Assembly (NCBI RefSeq): GCF_964253915.1
Contig: NZ_CAXUSG020000006.1
Location: 186,001 to 250,000, forward strand
Direction: 5' to 3'
DNA from: Metarhizobium sp964253915
Lineage (GTDB): Bacteria; Pseudomonadota; Alphaproteobacteria; Rhizobiales; Rhizobiaceae
Length of the DNA stretch: 64,000 nucleotides
In this document: one piece after another, positions 26,270 to 33,653 of the stretch
How positions within the stretch are numbered: the first letter of the stretch is position 1
Layout of the letters: each line of letters starts with the position of its first letter
Program-made: the position numbers and the translations under genes
The notes under the pieces: generated by a model
What the model was told of the DNA's origin: nothing
Databases searched by the model: none
The model's input: only the letters and a program-made list of their open reading frames with translations

Positions 26270-27433
26270 ATGACACATGTGAAGCTCCCGAAGGCGGATG
26301 GGACGGTCGAGACTTACAGCCTGACGGGCACGCCGACCGAACGCCCGGCTGCCGTGCCGACATTCAATCGCATCGCTTATGCAGCAGCCCATGTGGTGTC
26401 CGATCCGAAACGGGAACTCGATCCGTGGAACCGTCCGGCAATCGACTGGAAGGCGACGATGGCTTTTCGCCATCATCTCTGGTCGCTGGGTTTCCAGATC
26501 GCCGAAGCGATGGATACCGCACAGCGCGGCATGGGCCTCGATTGGGCCGGCGCGCAGGAGCTGATCCGGCAGTCGCTGGCGGAGGCAAAAACCGTCGAGG
26601 GCGCCGATCTCGCCTGCGGCGCCGGCACCGATCACCTGTCGCCGGCCGACACCAAGACGCTGGACGATGTCATCCGGGCCTATGAAACCCAGGTCTCCTT
26701 CATCGAGAAACATGGCGGCCGCACCATCATGATGGCCAGCCGGGCGCTAGCGCGCGTTGCCCGCTCCGGCGACGATTACGCGGCCGTCTACGGCCGCATC
26801 CTCGGCCAGACGAAGGACAAGGTGGTGCTGCACTGGCTGGGCGACATGTTCGACCCGCAGCTGGCCGGCTATTGGGGCGGCGATAGCTTCGAGACGGCGC
26901 TGGAAACCGTGCTGTCGATCATCGCCGACAACCGGTCGAAGGTGGAAGGCATCAAGATTTCGCTTCTCGACAATGCCAAGGAGATCGAACTGCGCAAACG
27001 CCTGCCGGACGGTGTCCTGTGCTTCACCGGCGACGATTTCAACTATGCCGAACTGATCGAAGGCGACGGCGAGCGCCACAGCCATGCGCTGCTGGGCATC
27101 TTCGATGCTGTCGCGCCACAGGCGTCCAAGGCGCTGGCCGCGCTGGCCGGCGGGGACACGGCGACGTTCCGCAGCGTGATCGAACCCACCGTGCCGCTGT
27201 CCCGCAAAATTTTCGAGGCACCGACGCAATATTACAAGGCGGGCGTCGTTTTCCTCGCCTGGCTGAACGGCCACCAGGATCATTTCACCATGCCGGCCGG
27301 CATGCAGTCGGCCCGCGGCATCAACCACTACGCAGATATCTTCCGTCTCGCCGACCGGGCCAACGTGCTCGACAAGCCCGACCTGGCGATCCGCCGCATG
27401 AGCAGCCTCGCCGCCCTCCACGGCGTCGAATGA
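26270..27433 (+). CDS. DUF993 protein, aldolase/DHDPS-like TIM barrel
   Basis: A 387-residue protein of the DUF993 family, distantly related to dihydrodipicolinate-synthase-type aldolases. The segment VEGIKISLLD places a lysine (Lys229) where these aldolases keep their Schiff-base lysine. No biochemical function is established for the family to my knowledge. It is divergent from the afr operon and has a matching operator, so it probably serves the same pathway, perhaps cleaving a keto-sugar-derived compound to yield the aldehyde handled by the operon dehydrogenase. The start at 26270 has GGAGG upstream. Confidence 0.75.
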   Translation: MTHVKLPKADGTVETYSLTGTPTERPAAVPTFNRIAYAAAHVVSDPKRELDPWNRPAIDWKATMAFRHHLWSLGFQIAEAMDTAQRGMGLDWAGAQELIRQSLAEAKTVEGADLACGAGTDHLSPADTKTLDDVIRAYETQVSFIEKHGGRTIMMASRALARVARSGDDYAAVYGRILGQTKDKVVLHWLGDMFDPQLAGYWGGDSFETALETVLSIIADNRSKVEGIKISLLDNAKEIELRKRLPDGVLCFTGDDFNYAELIEGDGERHSHALLGIFDAVAPQASKALAALAGGDTATFRSVIEPTVPLSRKIFEAPTQYYKAGVVFLAWLNGHQDHFTMPAGMQSARGINHYADIFRLADRANVLDKPDLAIRRMSSLAALHGVE

Positions 27434-27441
27434 CATCAAAA

Positions 27442-27474
27442 AGGGCGATGGAAAAAGTTCCATCGCCCTGAAAA
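27442..27474 (-). terminator. Rho-independent terminator hairpin
   Basis: Perfect 12-bp arms AGGGCGATGGAA and TTCCATCGCCCT with a 4-base loop. On the minus strand the stem is followed by TTTTTGATG, so it best ends transcripts coming from the small minus-strand gene at 27588-27782; it may also slow the DUF993 transcript. Confidence 0.6.
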
Positions 27475-27587
27475 AATATTCCAACCCTAAACCTTTAGTC
27501 TATAGCCGCCGTTTCCCGGAAACGGCCGGTGCAAAGGCGAAAATAGCCGTTCCCCGGCACAACCGGAGCACAGTATGCCGCGACACA

Positions 27588-27782
27588 TCAAGCGTAAGGC
27601 GCAGCTTCGTCTTTGCTGGCGAGCAGATTGGCGATGGCGCGTTTGACCGCTGCCGGAGAATCGAAAAGCTGCTCGTCCAGAGCATGAACGTGGTATTTCA
27701 CGGCGATAAACTTCAGACGATCATCGTCCGGGATGACAATTCCCACAGGAATCCCTGCGAATTCAATAACTTGCTTTTGCAT
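27588..27782 (-). CDS. Small hypothetical protein (64 aa)
   Basis: A 64-residue open frame whose ATG at 27782 has GGAGGGAG nine or so bases upstream, with a terminator-like hairpin downstream on the same strand. The sequence starts MQKQVIEFAGIPVGIVIPDD and looks like a compact soluble protein of alternating strand and helix; there is no signal peptide or membrane segment. I do not recognise a family. The good ribosome site and the terminator support it being expressed. Confidence 0.45.
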   Translation of the reverse strand: MQKQVIEFAGIPVGIVIPDDDRLKFIAVKYHVHALDEQLFDSPAAVKRAIANLLASKDEAAPYA

Positions 27783-28281
27783 ATGCGTACTCCCTCCGCG
27801 CAACGGCGCAGACTAGGCGAATTTACGTGTGAAAAATCCGGAAGTGGACTTAAGACGACATTCGACAGGACGAACGGGAGGTGGGGTACGAGCATTTCAC
27901 CACGAGCGCCGACTGTCCAAGGATGGACGTCATTGAATGTTTTTTGAACATGTCACTCTCCCCAGTTGGTGTTGCGCTCGGATTGACCCCGGATCGATAG
28001 ACACTCGATCAGCTCGAACTATCTAACTCAATCCCGATTCCCGTTCAATGGCAAAAAAGACCTTAGATAGAATTTTTTTCCATTTGATGACGAAAAGGAG
28101 GCGGCATCGTGAAAAGTTGATTTTTTCCGAAGCACTCCCTGTCGACGGGCTCCTTCCCAAGATCGGCAACGGGGTGGAAGTAGGAAGTCATAGTGGCGAC
28201 GGCAATGGCGGAGGGCGAAGTTGGGATTCACAACATCGTGTTGGTGCAACGCGGAACCCTGAGCCGGCAAACGATAAAAAA
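27783..28281. other. Intergenic stretch without recognised genes
   Basis: About 500 bp of lower-GC sequence between the small gene and the ureohydrolase terminator. Short open frames occur on both strands, but none has a ribosome site together with protein-like composition. I see no RNA gene or repeat in it. Confidence 0.5.
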
Positions 28282-28306
28282 CCGCCGGTGCGGAGCGCAC
28301 CGGCGG
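28275..28306 (-). terminator. Rho-independent terminator of the ureohydrolase transcript
   Basis: Eleven-base arms CCGCCGGTGCG and CGCACCGGCGG with a 3-base loop. Read on the minus strand the stem is followed by TTTTTTATCG. It lies beyond the palindromic repeat that follows the ureohydrolase gene. Confidence 0.75.
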
Positions 28307-28326
28307 CTGTTCAGTTTGTCGATATG

Positions 28327-28462
28327 GCCCCTCATCCGCCTACCGGCCCCTTCTCCCCGCACGCGGGGAGAAGGGGATGTGCCGCGCCCTTCCGCCACAC
28401 ACAACGCCGCGTATGGCAAGTCCCCTCTCCCTGCCTGCGGGGACAGGGTTAGGGTGAGGGGC
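28327..28462. repeat. Rhizobial intergenic palindromic repeat (copy 3)
   Basis: Same layout as the block at 11620-11756: CCCCTCATCCGCCTACCGG at the left, two CTCCCC/GGGGAG hairpins, and GGTTAGGGTGAGGGG at the right. It lies between the ureohydrolase gene and its terminator and so would be transcribed in the 3' untranslated region. Confidence 0.8.
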
Positions 28463-28496
28463 AACCCCGCAAGCGCGGCCAACTAAATCACCACCC

Positions 28497-29546
28497 TCAA
28501 CGGCGCAAAGCGGGGCTGAACACCATCAGGCTGAGGATTTCGAACAGCACCTGGGCGCCGGCCTGGGCCGTGTTGAAGGTCGCGTCATATTGCGGCGCAA
28601 CCTCGACGACGTCGCCACCGACGATGTTGAGGCCCTTCAGCCCGCGCAGAAGCTCCAGAACCTCGCGGGTGGTCAGGCCGCCCACCTCCGGCGTGCCGGT
28701 GCCGGGCGCAAAGCTCGGATCGAGGCTGTCGATATCGAAGGAAACATAGGTCGGGCCGTCGCCAACGATGGCACGCGCCTTTTCGATGATCGCCGGAATG
28801 CCGAGGCCGGTCACTTCTTCGGCATGCACCACGGTCATGCCGGCTTCATAGGAGAACTCCCACAGATATTCGGCCGGGCCGCGAATGCCGATCTGGATGG
28901 TGCGCGTCGGATCGAGCACGCCGTCGAGCACCGCATTGCGGAAGGGGCCGCCGTGGTGGAACTTCGTCTGGTCGAACAGGCCGCTGGTATCGCAATGCGC
29001 GTCGATGTGGATCAAGCCCACCGGCGCCTTCTTGCCGACCGCCTTGAGGATCGGATGGGTGATCGAGTGATCGCCGCCGACGGAGAGCGGCAGCACGCCG
29101 GCCTCGACGATCTGGCCGATGCGGCGTTCGATATCGTCATGGCTCATCTCCAGGCGATAACGGCTGGCAAACGGCACGTCGCCGATATCGGCAACCTTGA
29201 TGTCGAAGGCCGGGGCGCATTTCAGCACGTGATTGTAGGGGCCGATGCGATCGATGGAGCGCAGCGCCCGCGGCCCGAAGCGCGAACCCGGACGATTGGT
29301 GACGCCTAGATCCATCGGCACGCCGGTGATGGCCACCTGCAGGTCGCCGAAATCCGGATTGGTGGCATCCATCGGCTGGTAGGGCGCGCTGAGAAAGGTC
29401 GGCACGCCGGCATAAGGCGCCACGCGCGTGCCGTTCGAAAAGATCTTGTCGGCAACCTTGGCGAAGGCCGGATCGAAGATTTCGCCCGCCTGGCTATCGG
29501 CATATTTCGAGCGCAGCGCATCAAGCTTGCTGTTGTCCCATGTCAT
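28497..29546 (-). CDS. Agmatinase/guanidinobutyrase-type ureohydrolase
   Basis: A 349-residue binuclear manganese hydrolase. The metal-binding motifs are GGDHS, HIDAHCDT and SFDIDSLDPSFAPGTGTP, all intact. The family releases urea from agmatine, guanidinobutyrate, guanidinopropionate or related guanidino acids, and the sequence resembles the Pseudomonas GbuA/GpuA group. The ATG at 29546 has AGAGGTG upstream. A divergent LysR regulator suggests substrate induction; an amino acid catabolism role fits the following aminotransferase gene. Confidence 0.88.
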   Translation of the reverse strand: MTWDNSKLDALRSKYADSQAGEIFDPAFAKVADKIFSNGTRVAPYAGVPTFLSAPYQPMDATNPDFGDLQVAITGVPMDLGVTNRPGSRFGPRALRSIDRIGPYNHVLKCAPAFDIKVADIGDVPFASRYRLEMSHDDIERRIGQIVEAGVLPLSVGGDHSITHPILKAVGKKAPVGLIHIDAHCDTSGLFDQTKFHHGGPFRNAVLDGVLDPTRTIQIGIRGPAEYLWEFSYEAGMTVVHAEEVTGLGIPAIIEKARAIVGDGPTYVSFDIDSLDPSFAPGTGTPEVGGLTTREVLELLRGLKGLNIVGGDVVEVAPQYDATFNTAQAGAQVLFEILSLMVFSPALRR

Positions 29547-29568
29547 TGTCGTTCACCTCTTTGCTTGG

Positions 29569-29599
29569 GGAACGCTTGTCGTCGAACGACGGGCGTTCC
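29569..29599. promoter_or_regulatory. Inverted repeat between ureohydrolase and LysR genes
   Basis: Arms GGAACGCTTGTCGT and ACGACGGGCGTTCC around a 3-base centre; 12 of 14 pairs match and the other two would be G-U in RNA read on the plus strand. It sits 22 bp upstream of the ureohydrolase start and 100 bp before the LysR start, so it could be an operator. Confidence 0.4.
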
Positions 29600-29698
29600 G
29601 GATGGGTTTGGCGACATTAGGGGGCAACTCATCTGGAAAGGCAATTGATATTGTTGTAGCGTTTCGTGTGAGAAAAATTCACGGATAGCACCGATCCG

Positions 29699-30676
29699 AT
29701 GTCAGCCCGCCTGCCGCCGCTCAACCCACTCCGCGCCTTCGAGGCCGCCGCCCGGCGTGGCTCCGTCTCCGCTGCCGCGCGCGAACTCACCGTCACCCAC
29801 GGCGCCGTCAGCCACCAGATCAAGACGCTGGAGGAAACGCTTGCCGTCCGACTTTTCGAACGCGGTGGCAAGCGGCTACGGCTGACGCCGGAAGGCGCGC
29901 TTTTGTTTCCGGCGGTGACCAAGGCGTTCGAGGATATCGCCGCGGCGACGGCGCTGCTCGCCCGGCCGCAGACCAGCGGCGCCTTCAAGGTCGCCTGCGT
30001 TCCGGCGCTTTTGTCCTTCTGGCTTTTGCCGCGCCTCAGCCAGTTCACCAGCCGTTTTCCCGATATCAGCCTCACCCTTGTCGCCTCCAACGATCCGGCG
30101 CTACTTTATGCCGCCGACGTCGACCTCTGCCTGCTCTACGGCAACGGCCGCTGGCCGGAGGCCTGGGTGCGGCTGTGGAGCAGTTTCGAGCTGTTTCCGG
30201 TGGTCAGCCCGACACTGCTCAGCAGTCGGCCGCTGCGCTCCGTCCGCGACCTGCGCGACCACGTGCTGCTGCATGGCGACGATGGCGGGGAATGGCAGAC
30301 CTGGCTGGCCGCCGCCGACGCGCTCGACCTGCCGCGGACGCAGCAGCATTTCATGAGCGACGCCCGGCTGTCGACGGAGGCCGCGCTCAACGGGCAGGGT
30401 GTGGCGCTCGGCGATGCGATCACCGCCAGCACGCTGGTCGGCCGCGGCGATCTCATCATCCCCTTCGATCTCTCCGTTCCGGCCAAGGATGCCTATTATG
30501 TCGCCTGCCGCCCCGCCGCCAAGGCGACGCCGATTGCCCAGGTGTTCATCGACTGGCTGTTTGCCAGCCTCGAAAGCGAGCGGCTTGCCGAACCGCAGGG
30601 TTTTGCCCGCCATATCGTCCGCAGCCGCGCCGGAAAGGCCGAGGCGGTGGAAAACCCGACGCCGCATGGTTCCTGA
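29699..30676 (+). CDS. LysR-family regulator, GcvA-like
   Basis: A 325-residue LysR protein. The N-terminal helix-turn-helix (LRAFEAAARRGSVSAAARELTVTHGAVSHQI) and the long linker helix are typical of GcvA-type members, followed by the two-lobed effector domain. It is transcribed divergently from the ureohydrolase gene with about 150 bp between the starts, the usual arrangement for a LysR protein and its target. Confidence 0.9.
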   Translation: MSARLPPLNPLRAFEAAARRGSVSAAARELTVTHGAVSHQIKTLEETLAVRLFERGGKRLRLTPEGALLFPAVTKAFEDIAAATALLARPQTSGAFKVACVPALLSFWLLPRLSQFTSRFPDISLTLVASNDPALLYAADVDLCLLYGNGRWPEAWVRLWSSFELFPVVSPTLLSSRPLRSVRDLRDHVLLHGDDGGEWQTWLAAADALDLPRTQQHFMSDARLSTEAALNGQGVALGDAITASTLVGRGDLIIPFDLSVPAKDAYYVACRPAAKATPIAQVFIDWLFASLESERLAEPQGFARHIVRSRAGKAEAVENPTPHGS

Positions 30677-30794
30677 TGCCAGGAAGATGCTATGACGGCA
30701 CGCTGCCACCAGCCGCTGCCGAAACCGCAAAGGTTTGCGCGCCGCGCCGTCATGCCGAGATTTCATTCATTCCCTATGTGCTCTAGGAACCGCC

Positions 30795-31970
30795 ATGCCC
30801 TTGCCGACCCTCAATCCGCTGATCCGCTCCCTGTCCGCACCGCCGGTTCCTTCCGTGCTGGCCTGGGCCAGGGAATATAAGGGCGACCGAGGGCCGCTCA
30901 TCGATCTCAGCCAGGCCGTGCCGGGTTATCCGCCGCATCCCGACATGCTGGCCTGGCTTTCCGAGGCGGCCGGCGAACGGCGGTTTACCGGTTATGGCGC
31001 CATCGAGGGCGAGGATGAATTGCGCCAGGCCTATGCCGCGCATGCGGCGGCGCTGTATGGCGCACCGCTGGAGCCCGATAACATCCACATCACCTCCGGC
31101 GCCAACCAGGCTTTTATCAGCGTGCTGATGGCCGTTGCCGGGCACGGCGACAGCGTGGCGCTGACCAACCCCTTCTATTTCAACCAGGAAACGACGATGG
31201 CCATGCTGGGCATCAAGCCGGTGACGATCGCATGCGATCACGCCGGCGGCTTCCTGCCGAGCCTCGATGCCGTCCGTTCGGCCCTGACCACCGGCGTCAA
31301 GGCGCTGGTGCTGGTCACGCCCAACAATCCGACCGGGGCGATCTATCCGTCCGGCCTGCTGCGGCAGATCTTTGATCTTTGCCGGGCAAGTGGCACGTGG
31401 CTGATCCTCGACGAGACTTACCGCGATTTCCTTCCGGCCGAAGAGGAGCAGCCGCATGGGCTGTTTGCCGTTGCCGGCTGGCAGGACACGCTGATCTCGC
31501 TCTACAGCTTTTCGAAATCCTTCTGCATCCCCGGCCATCGTCTCGGCGCCGTCACCGCAGGCCCTGATGTGGTCGAACAGGTCGCCAAGGTGATGGACAA
31601 CCTGCAGATCTGCGCGCCGCGCTCGGCCCAGGCCGCCGTCGCCAAGGCCTTGCCGGCGTTGAAGGCATGGCGCGACGGCAACCGCAACGAAATCATGCGC
31701 CGCGCCGCCGCCCTGAAGGGCGTGATGGCCGAGCTGCCGGCGTGGAAGATGGATGCCATCGGCGCCTACTTCGCCTTCATCCGCCATCCGTTCGAGGGCG
31801 TTTCATCTGCCAGGGTCGCCGAAAAGCTGGCCAAGGAGGCGGGTGTCGTCTGCCTGCCGGGCGTCTATTTCGGCCCGACACAGGATGCCTATCTGCGCTT
31901 TGCCTTCGCCAATGCCACGTCGGAGACGATCGGCCGGCTGACGGAGCGGTTGCGGGGGTTTGCGATCTGA
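30795..31970 (+). CDS. Class I/II PLP-dependent aminotransferase
   Basis: A 391-residue aminotransferase of the aspartate-aminotransferase fold. The PLP lysine lies in SLYSFSKSFCIPGHRLG, and the NPTG and DETY motifs are present (TPNNPTGAIYP, LILDETYRDF). The ATG at 30795 has AGGAACC upstream. It lies 118 bp downstream of the LysR gene. The substrate is not evident; a role in degrading the amino acid left after ureohydrolase action is a reasonable inference only. Confidence 0.88.
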   Translation: MPLPTLNPLIRSLSAPPVPSVLAWAREYKGDRGPLIDLSQAVPGYPPHPDMLAWLSEAAGERRFTGYGAIEGEDELRQAYAAHAAALYGAPLEPDNIHITSGANQAFISVLMAVAGHGDSVALTNPFYFNQETTMAMLGIKPVTIACDHAGGFLPSLDAVRSALTTGVKALVLVTPNNPTGAIYPSGLLRQIFDLCRASGTWLILDETYRDFLPAEEEQPHGLFAVAGWQDTLISLYSFSKSFCIPGHRLGAVTAGPDVVEQVAKVMDNLQICAPRSAQAAVAKALPALKAWRDGNRNEIMRRAAALKGVMAELPAWKMDAIGAYFAFIRHPFEGVSSARVAEKLAKEAGVVCLPGVYFGPTQDAYLRFAFANATSETIGRLTERLRGFAI

Positions 31971-32013
31971 GGTGGGCGGCGGCCATTCTCAACTGGTGAA
32001 AGGCCCGTGATAC

Positions 32014-32255
32014 TAACCCTCTCCCCGCGTGCGGCAGGGCTTTCACTTCTGGCGGGACTTCGCCCATTTCCCCTTCTCCCCAGCGGGGAGAAGGTGGCCC
32101 GAAGGGTCGGATGAGGGGGCCAAACGGACAGGGTTGTGCCGTGTGGCACCCCCTCATCCCGCTGCCGCGACCTTCTCCCCGCTGGGGAGAAGGGGCAGGC
32201 GGCACCCTCTTATTCCATATGCGATAACCCTGCCGCGTGCGGGGTGAGGGGCAGC
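32014..32255. repeat. Palindromic repeat (copy 4) split by a MITE-like insertion
   Basis: Joining 32014-32034 to 32243-32255 restores a repeat of the CCCTCTCCCCGC...GCGGGGTGAGGGG type. The ten bases CCGCGTGCGG occur at 32025-32034 and again at 32233-32242, on either side of the inserted element. This accounts for nearly all of the 317-bp gap between the aminotransferase and VWA genes. Confidence 0.75.
32035..32232. mobile_element. MITE-like element, copy 1 (198 bp, 10-bp target duplication)
   Basis: Non-coding element starting CAGGGCTTTCACTTCTGG and ending CCATATGCGATAACCCTG. The ends are imperfect inverted repeats (13 of 18), and the interior holds two CTCCCC/GGGGAG hairpins. It is flanked by a perfect 10-bp direct repeat, CCGCGTGCGG. 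It is highly similar along its whole length to 51724-51919, in the same orientation. Confidence 0.8.
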
Positions 32256-32287
32256 CACTAGTGTCAACGCCGGCCGCCCTAAAGCCC

Positions 32288-33394
32288 TTACCGAAGCTGG
32301 CTGCGCAAGGTTTCGGCGACGACGGAATCGAAGCTGTCCTTCTTGTCCTCGGTCTTGCGTTTTTCCACGGTGAATTCATCCCGCTTCTTCACCAGGTCCG
32401 CCATGCGCTTTTCCAGCTGGTCGCGCTCTTCGATCTTCTGCTTGAGATAGGTTTCGCGCTCGCCGGCCGTTTGCGATTGCATCGGTTCGGGCAGCGCATC
32501 GTCCGACACCTCGTCGAGACGTTTCGCGCCGTTCTTGATGTCGGCGACCAGGTCGCCGCCGCCGGTGATGACTTCGCGGGAAATCGCGCGCTTGGAATAG
32601 AATTCGGAATTTTCGACGACGACCGAGGAAGGAGCGGCGGCTTTCTCCTCCATCTTGCTGCGGACTTCCTGTTGCTTTTCCGCATCGCCATACGGCATCA
32701 CCGTGCCGTCGATCTCGCGCTGCAGATGGATGATCTCGTCGTCATAAGGTGTCTCGATGACGACGATTTCGCCGCCGTCCTGCGGAATGGGAATGTATTC
32801 GCCATGACCCATCTGGGCGATTTCCCGCCAGATGGAACGGGTATCCGGATCGTCGCCGGCCTGCACGGCATTGACGGTGATATCACGCTCCGCCGCCGTC
32901 TTCAGCACGTCGGGATAGAGCGGCGCATTGTCGTAGTCCATATGCGGCGGCGCATCGCCGACCAGGAAGACGATGCGGCGGGTTGTTTCGCCCCGATCCC
33001 AGCCGAGCTTGCGCACGGCGGTATCCAACGCTTCGTTGACCGATTCGGGCGTATCGCCGCCGCCATCGGCCTCGAAACGGATCAGCTTGCCGTAAAGGCC
33101 CTGCAGGTCCGGGCTCATGTCATGCGTCTCCACGACATAGGCGTCGCCGCGGTCGCGGTAGCCGATCAGCGCCATGCGGATATCCGCATCCGGGTTGATA
33201 TCGACGATGGTATTGGCGATGCTCCAGATCTTGCGTTTGGCGCCATCGATCAGCCCGGCCATCGACCCGGTCGTATCGAGCACGAAGGCGACTTCGATGC
33301 GTGGGGCGCCATTCGAGGCGAGAGCTGGAAAAGGCAGTGAAAACAACGAGCCGCCCAGAAGGGCAGCCGTCAAAAGATTGCGTGTGAGCGGCAT
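32288..33394 (-). CDS. Exported VWA-domain protein
   Basis: A 368-residue protein with a signal peptide (cleavage near PALAS, about residue 27) and a von Willebrand factor A domain (about 33-230). The metal-ion site is intact in outline (DTTGSMAG at about 40, and the later GDTPES and GDAPPH segments). The C-terminal region from about 240 is helical, charged and probably coiled-coil (YLKQKIEERDQLEKRMADL). It would be periplasmic and bind a protein partner. It is divergent from the KAP NTPase gene. No specific partner is visible. Confidence 0.85.
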   Translation of the reverse strand: MPLTRNLLTAALLGGSLFSLPFPALASNGAPRIEVAFVLDTTGSMAGLIDGAKRKIWSIANTIVDINPDADIRMALIGYRDRGDAYVVETHDMSPDLQGLYGKLIRFEADGGGDTPESVNEALDTAVRKLGWDRGETTRRIVFLVGDAPPHMDYDNAPLYPDVLKTAAERDITVNAVQAGDDPDTRSIWREIAQMGHGEYIPIPQDGGEIVVIETPYDDEIIHLQREIDGTVMPYGDAEKQQEVRSKMEEKAAAPSSVVVENSEFYSKRAISREVITGGGDLVADIKNGAKRLDEVSDDALPEPMQSQTAGERETYLKQKIEERDQLEKRMADLVKKRDEFTVEKRKTEDKKDSFDSVVAETLRSQLR

Positions 33395-33653
33395 GTGGCG
33401 ATCTCCCCTGAAGCAATATCGACGGGGGATAGTGTGCGGCCGGTTTTATGGCGAAGTTTCGATGCCATTGCGGCTGCACCATGTCGTGTGACATCCGTCA
33501 CGTTTGCCGCACGCCGCCATGCGCCGTTACCTGCGCATATGAACATGTTCCGAATGCGTGATTTTTCGGTTGAAAGTGCCGGAAAGCGACGCCTTGCAGA
33601 TTGCGTCCGGCGCCGTGTTGCCATTCAATTCGCGCACGCAAGGAGTGACCGCA

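Noticed and set aside
28028..28300. A 90-codon open frame on the minus strand
   Set aside because: It overlaps the ureohydrolase terminator, has no ribosome site and has an unnatural residue composition.
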